This document shows, piece after piece, positions 1 to 6,240 of a stretch of 15,326 bases of DNA. Position 1 is the first letter of the stretch, and each line of letters opens with the position of its first letter. Source of the stretch: Oscillospiraceae bacterium (GTDB lineage Bacteria > Bacillota_A > Clostridia > Oscillospirales > Ruminococcaceae); assembly GCA_900766795.1 (NCBI GenBank), contig CAAFWX010000320.1, positions 1 to 15,326 of the forward strand, read 5' to 3'. A model generated the notes under the pieces. That model had not been told where the DNA came from. It was given only the letters and a program-made list of their open reading frames with translations, and made no database searches. Made by a program: the position numbers and the translations under genes.

Positions 1-21
1 AGACGTGTTCTCTTCCGATCT
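1..21 (+). other. Illumina TruSeq adapter remnant at contig end
   Basis: Bases 1-21 match the 3' end of the TruSeq read-2 adapter (ending CTCTTCCGATCT) with one mismatch at base 9 (T for G). It is followed by GCGCGG and a run of 12 T (30-41), which could be the 3' arm and U-tract of a terminator cut by the contig edge. The adapter bases should not be read as genomic sequence. Confidence 0.93.
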
Positions 22-214
22 AAGCGCGGTTTTTTTTTTTTCTTGAATTTTACCGTTCCAAATGGGGTGGCGTTTTTTTTGCACCGCCCTCAAACCTCCT
101 CAGATGGAGCCGATTGCGCTTTACAAAAAACACATGCGCCATGCAACGCGCGTAAGATGTCGGCGAAGCTGTACGCAACCGCTCAGCGCGGAGGGTGCTC
201 CGCTCCCCTTTCAT
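22..214. other. Gene-free stretch at the contig edge
   Basis: No supported gene. It holds T-runs at 30-41 and about 73-80 and no open frame with a ribosome binding site. The two short plus-strand frames here resemble no protein I know and lack an SD. Confidence 0.5.
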
Positions 215-250
215 ACAAAAAAACCGCAGACTAAGCGCCTGCGGTTTTCA
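215..250 (-). terminator. Intrinsic terminator of the DUF4870-type gene
   Basis: Inverted repeat AAAACCGCAG / CTGCGGTTTT with a 9-base loop (arms about 220-229 and 239-248). On the minus strand it is followed by further T residues. It lies about 20 bases past the stop codon at 268. Confidence 0.85.
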
Positions 251-267
251 TGATTATTGCGGAAAAA

Positions 268-558
268 TTACTTGATGATCTTGATTTTGCCGAGCAGGGG
301 AACTTCCTTCTCCTCGCCGTTGATTGCGCCGATAAGACCGATAATCCAACAAACGAAAACGAAGATTCCGCCAACACCGCCGACAATCCAACCGATGAAG
401 GGAATTGCAGTAACAATGCCGATAACAACGTTTGCGAGAACGAGAACCAGCGACTGGTTGATGTGGAACTTTGCGCCCTCCTTGTCGCCTGCGAGGAATG
501 CAATCAGAAGACCAATCCATGTAAGATAGGCAACGATACCTGTTGTTTTAGTATCCAT
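268..558 (-). CDS. Small DUF4870-type integral membrane protein
   Basis: A 96-residue protein with three hydrophobic stretches: residues about 7-21, 34-50 and 54-79. It starts MDTKTTGIVAYLTWIG and has the charged AGDKEGAKFHINQ segment followed by a long apolar region. This pattern (a K/H/N-containing patch, usually ending in NQS, then two helices) is typical of the DUF4870/Tic20-like family, whose function is unknown. The ATG at 556-558 has GGAGG seven bases upstream; a longer frame begins at 597 but has no ribosome binding site and would leave the promoter-to-start leader too short. Single-gene unit with its own promoter (612-640) and terminator (215-250). Membrane location is clear; the role is not. 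Confidence 0.8.
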   Translation of the reverse strand: MDTKTTGIVAYLTWIGLLIAFLAGDKEGAKFHINQSLVLVLANVVIGIVTAIPFIGWIVGGVGGIFVFVCWIIGLIGAINGEEKEVPLLGKIKIIK

Positions 559-611
559 ATAATACCTCCAAAAATATGTATAAGCAGTTAGCCACAATCT
601 GCTTAATATTA

Positions 612-640
612 ATGATATACCAAAACACTTGGTTTGTCAA
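612..640 (-). promoter_or_regulatory. Sigma-A promoter of the DUF4870-type gene
   Basis: On the minus strand, -35 TTGACA (640-635), a 17-base spacer and -10 TATCAT (617-612). About 50 bases lie between the -10 and the start codon. They contain a weak hairpin (AGCAG...CTGCT, about 582-604). Confidence 0.75.
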
Positions 641-771
641 CACTTTTAGCCACATTTAACATTCTTTCTGCTATTTTTATACAAATAAATCAAAATCTTT
701 CGTTCTTTTATTCACAATCTCGTCATTTTTGTCAACGCCATTTCCACCCGCAATAAAACCGCCGCTCGGGC

Positions 772-800
772 TTGACAACATTTTGATACTGTGATATAAT
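772..800 (+). promoter_or_regulatory. Consensus sigma-A promoter of thrH
   Basis: Perfect -35 TTGACA (772-777), 17-base spacer and perfect -10 TATAAT (795-800). A TGA just before the -10 gives an extended -10 (TGN). The transcript should start near 807. Confidence 0.88.
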
Positions 801-808
801 AAATTAAA

Positions 809-857
809 GCGTTTATCGAAACGCCTTGCACTCGGTTCGCAGCAGCGAGCGGAGTGC
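809..857 (+). promoter_or_regulatory. Two-hairpin 5' leader of thrH
   Basis: The predicted transcript starts with GCGTTT-ATCG-AAACGC (809-824). A second hairpin follows: GCACTC, a G-G mismatch, GTTCGC, loop AGCA, GCGAGC, then GAGTGC (828-857). Neither is followed by a U-run, so they are not terminators. I do not recognise a known riboswitch. The leader is about 120 bases long, more than simple initiation needs. Confidence 0.45.
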
Positions 858-928
858 TTATCGGCAAATTATCTCCACATTTGGAATGATTTTGACGTAT
901 ATGAACAAAAAAACGGAGGACAATTATT

Positions 929-1531
929 ATGTACATCACCTGTCTTGACCTTGAGGGCGTTCTTGTTCCCGAAATCTGGATTGCTTTCGCAGAAGCAAGC
1001 GGCATTCCCGAGCTGAAGAAAACCACCCGCGACGAGCCGGACTACAACAAGCTCATGAACTGGCGTCTTGGCATTCTCAAGGAGCACGGTCTGGGTCTTA
1101 AGGAGATTCAGGAAACCATCGCCAAAATCGACCCCATGCCCGGCGCAAAGGAGTTCCTCGACGAGCTTCGCTCCATCTGCCAGGTCATCATCATCAGCGA
1201 CACCTTCGCGCAGTTTGCTACTCCCCTTATGAAGAAGCTGGGCTGGCCTACCATCTTCTGCAACAGCCTTGAGGTTGCTGACAGCGGCGAAATCACGGGC
1301 TTCAAAATGCGCTGCGAGCAGAGCAAGCTCACTACCGTAAAGGCGCTTCAGTCCATCGGCTACGAAACCATCGCAAGCGGCGACAGCTACAACGACCTTG
1401 GCATGATTAAGGCAAGCAAGGCAGGCTTCCTTTTCAAGTCCACCGACAAGATTAAGGCAGACAACCCCGAGCTTCCCGCTTTTGAAACCTACGACGAACT
1501 GCTTGCTGCCATCAAGAATGCAATGAACTGA
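929..1531 (+). CDS. thrH: ThrH: phosphoserine phosphatase / homoserine phosphotransferase
   Basis: A 200-residue cytoplasmic HAD-superfamily enzyme. It begins CLDLEGVLVPEIWIAFAE, which matches characterised ThrH almost word for word. In this family the nucleophile Asp is followed by Glu (D-L-E-G), where most HAD phosphatases have a second Asp. Motif II is IIISDT (about residues 88-93), a conserved Lys lies in the TTVKAL segment, and motif IV is SGDSYNDLGM (about 150-159). Known ThrH removes phosphate from phosphoserine and can pass it to homoserine, which links serine and threonine synthesis. The start has GGAGG nine bases upstream. It is a single-gene unit between its own promoter and a terminator. 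Length agrees with the family (about 200-205 residues). Confidence 0.93.
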   Translation: MYITCLDLEGVLVPEIWIAFAEASGIPELKKTTRDEPDYNKLMNWRLGILKEHGLGLKEIQETIAKIDPMPGAKEFLDELRSICQVIIISDTFAQFATPLMKKLGWPTIFCNSLEVADSGEITGFKMRCEQSKLTTVKALQSIGYETIASGDSYNDLGMIKASKAGFLFKSTDKIKADNPELPAFETYDELLAAIKNAMN

Positions 1532-1538
1532 TTCTTAC

Positions 1539-1570
1539 ATCCCCGCGATTCCCGCGGGGATTTTGTTTTC
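1539..1570 (+). terminator. Intrinsic terminator of thrH
   Basis: Nine-pair stem ATCCCCGCG / CGCGGGGAT with a five-base loop (1539-1561), followed by TTTTGTTTT. It begins eight bases after the thrH stop. Confidence 0.93.
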
Positions 1571-1690
1571 AAAAAACAGAAATTACGGGCGAACCAAAGG
1601 GCGGGGCGAATAAAGAAGTTATGAAAGCATATATGTCTAATCATCAATAGTAATTTGCAAAACTGATTTCCGATTTTTTTCAGAAAGGTA

Positions 1691-1719
1691 TTGACAATTC
1701 ACCATGAAATGATTATAAT
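1691..1719 (+). promoter_or_regulatory. Consensus sigma-A promoter of the riboswitch/MATE operon
   Basis: -35 TTGACA (1691-1696), 17-base spacer, -10 TATAAT (1714-1719). The predicted start, near 1726, coincides with a perfect five-pair hairpin GTCCG-ATTT-CGGAC (1726-1739). This would place a stable stem at the very 5' end of the RNA. Confidence 0.88.
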
Positions 1720-1754
1720 AATACTGTCCGATTTCGGACGGCGAAAAAATTAAA

Positions 1755-1845
1755 GTCATCGGAGGACAAGCCATCGCAATGGCTGCGTCGAACAGAAGAT
1801 GTCGGGTGCGCCCGGTTATTGTAAAAGATAACCGGGCGCTTTTTT
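1755..1845 (+). promoter_or_regulatory. Candidate guanidine-IV (mepA) riboswitch with terminator
   Basis: Seen: after GGAGGAC lies hairpin AGCCAT-CGCA-ATGGCT (1769-1784). A second hairpin, CGGG-TGCG-CCCG (1803-1814), has a loop that is the exact complement of the first loop (CGCA with TGCG), so the two can kiss. The second hairpin shares bases with the 5' arm of a perfect 12-pair terminator (1808-1819 with 1828-1839, then six T), so the kissing form and the terminator exclude each other. CATC (1757-1760) and GATG (1798-1801) can close the domain. Known: guanidine-IV RNAs sit before mepA-type MATE transporters in Clostridia and use loop-loop pairing to prevent termination. A MATE body lies downstream here. 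Inference: transcription ON switch for guanidinium. I cannot run a covariance search, so the class is not certain. Confidence 0.62.
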
Positions 1846-1849
1846 GTTT
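1808..1849 (+). terminator. Terminator arm of the leader RNA
   Basis: Perfect 12-pair stem GCGCCCGGTTAT / ATAACCGGGCGC with an eight-base loop, then TTTTTTGTTTT. It lies before the first start codon of the operon, so it must be conditional for the downstream genes to be read. Confidence 0.9.
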
Positions 1850-1868
1850 TCAGAAAGGAAGAAGTATT

Positions 1869-2144
1869 ATGAAAATTATCACAATCAGCCGTGAATTCGG
1901 CAGCGGAGGACGGGAGCTTGGAAAGCGCCTTGCGGACGCACTCGGAGTTCCCTGCTATGACCACGAAATCATTGATATGGTAGCTGAAAAGTGCGGCTTG
2001 GACAAAAACTATGTCGCTCACGTTTCGGAAAAGGATATCCGTACATTCTACCCCTCAACTATCGGGCATAGGTTTCTTGTTTCGTTTCCTGCCGCAGAGT
2101 TTTCGTGGGCAACGGCGCAGGAAGTCAGGCGCTGGGCGCGGTAA
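1869..2144 (+). pseudogene. Truncated cytidylate-kinase-like gene fused to MATE DNA
   Basis: The frame begins MKIITISREFGSGGRELGKR, the hallmark N-terminus of the clostridial cytidylate-kinase-like family: a short strand and the P-loop-like GSGGRELGK, which would bind nucleotide. GVPCYDHEIIDMVAEKCGL and IRTFYPSTIGHRF also fit, up to about residue 69 (near 2075). Complete members are about 200 residues, but here the homology stops. The last 20 or so residues (from about FPAAEF) are the out-of-frame reading of MATE transporter DNA, ending at TAA 2142-2144. AAGGAAG lies about 10 bases before the ATG. The catalytic C-terminal part is missing, so the product should be inactive. Either a deletion joined two operon genes or the assembly is chimeric here. 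Confidence 0.78.
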
Positions 2145-3319
2145 ATATCGCCCTGCCCTTTGTACTGCTTGCGCAGGCGCTCAACGCTATGGCGATCATA
2201 GGCGGCGTTACGATTACTGCAATACGCTTCGGGCGCGGCGACAAGGAGGGCGCGCAGAACGCATTTATGCACTCGTTCACGCTTAATCTCATTGTGGGCA
2301 TTCTGATAACCCTGTCAGGTTCTGTGTTTACGGGAGCGGTGTGCGGGCTGCTGGGTGCTTCGGAAAGCTACTATTCGCTGGTTACGGAATATGTGTTCTG
2401 GTACGCGCTTTTTGCGATTCCGAACGCGCTTTCGCTAAATCTCCAGTCCTTCTGCCGCAACGACAATTCCCCCGGACTTGTCGCTGTAACCAACGTTGTC
2501 AGCACGGCGATAAACATATTCCTCGACTGGCTGTTTGTATTCCCGTTACAGATGGGCGTTATGGGCGCGGCAGTTGCAACAGGCATTTCGCAGACAGTGG
2601 GCTTGCTTGTGGTGCTTACACACTACATCTTCAAGAAAGGCAATCTTCGTATCAGCAGATTTAAGCCGCAGATGAAGCTGTTCGGCAAGATACTTTTCAG
2701 AGGACTTCCCGAAGCAATCGCGCAGTTTTCGACCCCTGTCACCACGCTATGTATGAACTATACCCTTATGGACGCCTACGGCGATATCGGTATCAACTCC
2801 TTTGCGATAATCTCGTACCTGTCCTCGTTTACAATGGCGGTGTTCTTTGGTGCGTCCGAGGGTATGCAGCCGCTGTTCGGGCAGGCTTACGGCGCAAAGG
2901 AGGACGACGACCTGAAACATTATCACCGCGCAGGACAGCTTATCAGCATTATAGGCAGTGCGCTCTGCGTGGCGGTTTATGTGATATTCCCGCACGCGCT
3001 TTGCCAACTGTTCGGTGCGGACGGCGAAACCGTTGATTTTACGGCAATACATATGTGGGAATACTGCTGGGGCTTTATCGTGGGCAGCATAAACACAATG
3101 ATGTCCGCGTATTTCTACTCAACAAAGCGCTCCGCTCAGGCAATAGTGCTGAATGCTGTGCGCAGTCTTGTTATGAACTCGCTGATAATCACATTTCTGC
3201 CGAAGATATTCGGCGGGGCAATCGTATGGCACACCTTTGGAATTTATGAGGTCATTGTGCTGATAATTGCAATCGTTCTGAAAAAAGTTTCCGAGAGAAA
3301 AGGAGTAGTGTATAAATGA
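2105..3319 (+). CDS. MATE family efflux transporter, 5'-truncated (MepA-like)
   Basis: 404 residues from the GTG at 2105. The frame is open only back to the TAG at 2069-2071. The protein begins in the middle of family homology, in VGNGAGSQALGAVNIALPF, which normally follows the first membrane helix. Roughly 40-50 N-terminal residues are therefore missing. The rest carries about eleven hydrophobic helices and the typical half-repeat landmark FFGASEGMQPLFGQAYGAK. MATE proteins export cations or drugs in exchange for Na+ or H+ across the inner membrane. No good ribosome binding site precedes the GTG. The stop overlaps the next start (ATGA, 3316-3319). The transporter is probably non-functional as assembled; if the junction is an artefact, the genomic gene may be intact. 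Confidence 0.82.
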   Translation: MGNGAGSQALGAVNIALPFVLLAQALNAMAIIGGVTITAIRFGRGDKEGAQNAFMHSFTLNLIVGILITLSGSVFTGAVCGLLGASESYYSLVTEYVFWYALFAIPNALSLNLQSFCRNDNSPGLVAVTNVVSTAINIFLDWLFVFPLQMGVMGAAVATGISQTVGLLVVLTHYIFKKGNLRISRFKPQMKLFGKILFRGLPEAIAQFSTPVTTLCMNYTLMDAYGDIGINSFAIISYLSSFTMAVFFGASEGMQPLFGQAYGAKEDDDLKHYHRAGQLISIIGSALCVAVYVIFPHALCQLFGADGETVDFTAIHMWEYCWGFIVGSINTMMSAYFYSTKRSAQAIVLNAVRSLVMNSLIITFLPKIFGGAIVWHTFGIYEVIVLIIAIVLKKVSERKGVVYK

Positions 3320-4671
3320 AACAGCAGACGAGCTTTACCGAGGGACGCATTTTTTCGCCGCTGATACGGTTTGCGCTGCCTGTGCTTTTTGCGCTGTTTT
3401 TGCAGACAATGTACGGCGCGGTTGACCTGCTTATTGTGGGGCAGTTTGGCGGCGAGCTTTCCGATGTTTATGTTTCGGCGGTGTCCATGGGAAGTCAGGT
3501 TATGCAGGCGATAACCGTTGTCATCACGGGGCTTGCTATGGGACTTACCGTTTTTGTAGGCAGGGAAATCGGCGCAGGTCAGCGCGAAAAAGCGGGAAAG
3601 ATAATCGGAAGCGGTATTTTCCTGTTCGCGCTAATCGCCGTGGGAGTTGCGGTGATAATGGTATGCACCTCCTCGTTTCTTGCAAGAATAATGCAGGCGC
3701 CGGAGGAGGCATTTGACGCAACCGTAACCTATATCGTGATATGCTCCGCAGGCGCGGTATTTATCGTTGCATATAATCTTGTCGGCAGCATTTTCAGAGG
3801 TATCGGCGACTCAAAAATGCCGCTTATTACCGTGGCAATCGCCTGTGTGCTGAACATCGGCGGCGACCTCTTAACGGTTGCGGTGTTCCACATGGGCGCG
3901 GCGGGAGCGGCGATTGCAACGGTGTTCGCGCAGGCGGTAAGCGTTGTTATCTCGCTGCTTATTATCCGCAAGCGCAGCCTGCCCTTTGTCCTCTCGTTTA
4001 AGGATATAAAGCCAAACGGCGCTTTCATAAAGGAAATGCTGAAGCTTGGTATTCCGATTGCGCTGCAAGACCTGTTGGTGAACATCTCATTCCTTGTAAT
4101 TATTGCGATTGTGAACTCCCTCGGGCTTACCGCCTCCGCGGGAATAGGCGTAGCGGAGAAGCTGTGCGGCTTTCTCATGCTTGTTCCGTCTGCATTTATG
4201 CAATCAATGTCCGCGTTTGTCGCGCAAAATATCGGCGCGAAAAAGCCGGAGCGCGCCAGAAAAGCGCTGCTCTGCGGAATTGCTTCTTCGCTTGTGGTGA
4301 GCGTTGTTATGGCGTATTTCACCTTTTTCCACGGCGAGCTGCTTGCGGGAATTTTCGCAAAGGACGGCGAGGTAATTCTGGCAGCAGCGGACTACCTGAA
4401 AGCGTATGCGCTGGACTGCCTGCTGACCTCGTTCCTGTTCTGCTTTATCGGGTATTTCAACGGCTGCGGCTGCACAAAGTTTGTTATGGTGCAGGGAATA
4501 ATAGGCGCATTCGGAGTAAGACTTCCCGTGTCGTGGCTGATGAGCAGGCAGGCGGAGGCTTCGCTGTTCCATATAGGGCTTGCCACTCCCGCTTCTTCCC
4601 TTGTGCAGATAATCCTGTGCGGTGTGTTCTTCTTTGTACTGCTGCAAAAACAGAAAAAAGCTGCGTGTTAA
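3316..4671 (+). CDS. MATE family efflux transporter (complete)
   Basis: 451 residues, normal for the family, with twelve predicted helices in two six-helix halves. The N-terminal half holds FALPVLFALFLQTMYGAVDLLIVGQFGG (written here as family landmark FALPVLF...VDLLIVGQFGG) and GSIFRGIGDSKMPL, and the C-terminal half holds the equivalent QSMSAFVAQNIGAKKPERA and FIGYFNGCGCTKFVM. Likely role: H+- or Na+-coupled export of organic cations or drugs; the substrate cannot be read from sequence. AGGAG lies ten bases before the ATG, and the start overlaps the upstream stop, so translation of the two MATE genes is probably coupled. It is not a recent copy of the first MATE gene: the two share the fold but differ throughout. 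Confidence 0.92.
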   Translation: MKQQTSFTEGRIFSPLIRFALPVLFALFLQTMYGAVDLLIVGQFGGELSDVYVSAVSMGSQVMQAITVVITGLAMGLTVFVGREIGAGQREKAGKIIGSGIFLFALIAVGVAVIMVCTSSFLARIMQAPEEAFDATVTYIVICSAGAVFIVAYNLVGSIFRGIGDSKMPLITVAIACVLNIGGDLLTVAVFHMGAAGAAIATVFAQAVSVVISLLIIRKRSLPFVLSFKDIKPNGAFIKEMLKLGIPIALQDLLVNISFLVIIAIVNSLGLTASAGIGVAEKLCGFLMLVPSAFMQSMSAFVAQNIGAKKPERARKALLCGIASSLVVSVVMAYFTFFHGELLAGIFAKDGEVILAAADYLKAYALDCLLTSFLFCFIGYFNGCGCTKFVMVQGIIGAFGVRLPVSWLMSRQAEASLFHIGLATPASSLVQIILCGVFFFVLLQKQKKAAC

Positions 4672-4690
4672 ATCGCAGCTTTCAGTCTGT
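4657..4690. terminator. Hairpin over the end of the second MATE gene
   Basis: Nine-pair stem AAAGCTGCG / CGCAGCTTT (4657-4665 and 4674-4682), with the MATE stop codon in the loop. On the plus strand the T-run is short. On the minus strand the hairpin is followed by six T and then more T, so it looks better for stopping transcription that arrives from the esterase side. Confidence 0.7.
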
Positions 4691-4936
4691 CGAAAAAGTC
4701 TGAAGACTTTTCCGACAGAGTACTATCCGCGAATGTGGACTTCGTCCAAATCCTCACATTTTCTGCGAAAATGTGCCCTGCGCGCACGGTTTGGCGGCTA
4801 TGCCGCCAAACAAAGAATAAGGCGTAGCCGTTTCTGGCACACTTGTGCGGATAGAAGAGTTTTTTGCCCCGGGAGACCCGTGTCAAAAAATGGATTTAAA
4901 ATGCCCGCTTCACGGGTAAACTAAAGTTTTTCGACA
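4686..4936. repeat. Nested inverted-repeat block, possible MITE-like element
   Basis: About 250 gene-free bases made almost entirely of stems. The ends match as TGTCGAAAAA (4688-4697) and TTTTTCGACA (4927-4936). Inside are a 15-pair stem with one mismatch (4686-4700/4705-4719), CTATCCGC/GCGGATAG (4723-4730/4847-4854), GGAC-TTC-GTCC (4737-4747), CACATTTTC-TGC-GAAAATGTG (4755-4775), TTTGGCGGC-TAT-GCCGCCAAA (4790-4810) and ACCCGTG/CACGGGT (4876-4882/4911-4917). No frame looks coding. It could be a non-autonomous mobile repeat or a structured RNA. Confidence 0.6.
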
Positions 4937-4941
4937 AGCTG

Positions 4942-4973
4942 AAACCACGCGTTTCACGCGTGGTTTTGATTTC
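4942..4973. terminator. Hairpin between convergent MATE and esterase genes
   Basis: Ten-pair stem AAACCACGCG / CGCGTGGTTT (4942-4951, 4957-4966). On the plus strand it runs into TTTTGATTTC. It lies 36 bases past the esterase stop, so it may serve both directions. Confidence 0.72.
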
Positions 4974-5002
4974 TTTGATTATTCAGGTGCGCAGATGAGC
5001 GC

Positions 5003-6208
5003 TCAGATTCCGAGTACGCGCCTGATTTCTGCGGCGATTTCCTCCGCAGCTCTGTCATGTGTGGCAGAGGTGGGGTGCCAGTCCGCCGCAAAGCCGGTCG
5101 AGCCGTCCTGCGGGGTGAGGCGGAAAGCCGACACCTTTGTATCGCCTGTTTCCTCGGTGTAGGCGGCAACGGCGTTCTCGACAGCGCCATAAAGCGTGTC
5201 GCCCATAACGCCCAGCGTGCAGATTATGTAGGCTTCAGGGTTGTTCTCGCGAACAGTTTTGAGGAACTTCACATACTCATCGGAATACTCCTGCTGAAGC
5301 GCGCTGTCAGAGCCTGTGTAGGACGCGTCGTTCGTGCCGAGGTTAATCACAACCGCATTCGGCACGAATCTGTCAAACTCCCACGAGGAGGAGCTTACGC
5401 AATAGCCGTTGTAGCTGCCGTAGCTTCTCGCAAACTGGGTGTACATCTTCGGTACCTGCTGTGCGGCAACCTTTTTGCCCTGCGTGGTGTAGCCCGAAAC
5501 GATTCCGTGCCCCGAATAGGACACGAGGGAATAGTCCGCGTCAAGAAGCTGAGCCGCCTTGTAGGCATACGCCTTTGTCGCGTCCTCGGTGTGGGTGGAG
5601 AAGTGATGGTCCCTGTCCTCGTCGTCAACGCCGTAGCCGCAGGTAATGCTGTCGCCGATGAACTCTATCTTAAGCTCTTTTTCGGCTGTGGGAGCAATGT
5701 CCCCCGCGCAGGTCACGTTGATGGACTTAATTCCGCAGGTGGACTCTGCCGCCTCGGAAAGCTTCACAATGCTTACGGTGTGCTCTGCCTGAATGTCAGA
5801 AGCGAAAATGTCGATAACGGTTTCCTCCTGCTCAAGACACAAGTCCACAACGCGCTCGCCGTCAACGTAGGCGGCAATGCGGGGCTGCTTGTCCGTATTG
5901 GTATAGTTGTTGTCGGCAACGACGGTGAAAGAAGCCGCAGTGCCGTCCATGGTGAACTCAACACCGCTCGCGGAAAGCGCAAGCCACAGAATCCCCTCCT
6001 CGTTGTGTGTGCGCCCGAGCATTTTTACATACTGCTCCTCGGCAGCGAATGTCTTCTGGGAAAGTGCCATTGATGTGTCCTCCGTGATTTGTGATGTTGT
6101 GTCGCTTCCCTGTGAAGCGCCGCTGTCAGACGGCTTCGTCGTGCAGCCTGTCAGCATGAGCGAAAGCGCTCCGAGAATGCTTAGTGCCTTTTGTGCTATT
6201 GTGTGCAT
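5003..6208 (-). CDS. CE2-like SGNH/GDSL esterase lipoprotein
   Basis: 401 residues. The N-terminus has a lipoprotein signal with lipobox LTGC (Cys22), then a Ser/Thr/Asp-rich linker (about 24-48). A beta-rich domain (about 50-170) resembles the jelly-roll domain of carbohydrate esterase family 2. The SGNH hydrolase domain follows: block I FIGDSITCGYG (nucleophile Ser187), block II YSGHG (Gly233), block III NLGTND (Asn293), and DWHPT near the end (Asp376, His378), giving a complete catalytic set. CE2 enzymes remove acetyl groups from xylan or other plant polysaccharides; the exact substrate is inferred. The protein would be anchored on the outer face of the membrane. GGAGG sits before the ATG at 6208. 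It follows the Lgt homologue by 32 bases, in one transcript. Confidence 0.88.
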   Translation of the reverse strand: MHTIAQKALSILGALSLMLTGCTTKPSDSGASQGSDTTSQITEDTSMALSQKTFAAEEQYVKMLGRTHNEEGILWLALSASGVEFTMDGTAASFTVVADNNYTNTDKQPRIAAYVDGERVVDLCLEQEETVIDIFASDIQAEHTVSIVKLSEAAESTCGIKSINVTCAGDIAPTAEKELKIEFIGDSITCGYGVDDEDRDHHFSTHTEDATKAYAYKAAQLLDADYSLVSYSGHGIVSGYTTQGKKVAAQQVPKMYTQFARSYGSYNGYCVSSSSWEFDRFVPNAVVINLGTNDASYTGSDSALQQEYSDEYVKFLKTVRENNPEAYIICTLGVMGDTLYGAVENAVAAYTEETGDTKVSAFRLTPQDGSTGFAADWHPTSATHDRAAEEIAAEIRRVLGI

Positions 6209-6240
6209 TTTTTTCCTCCGATGTATGTTGTTTTCCGAAG

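Noticed and set aside
1801..1845. T-box leader before the kinase/MATE operon
   Set aside because: GGGTGCGCCCGG slightly recalls the T-box antiterminator, but the conserved GGTGGNACCGCG is absent and no amino-acid gene follows.
4686..4936. Insertion sequence with transposase
   Set aside because: No frame in the block looks like a transposase and it is too short to hold one.
5057..6073. 338-codon plus-strand frame
   Set aside because: It is the antisense shadow of the CE2-like esterase, which has signal peptide, catalytic blocks and ribosome binding site. The shadow has none of these.
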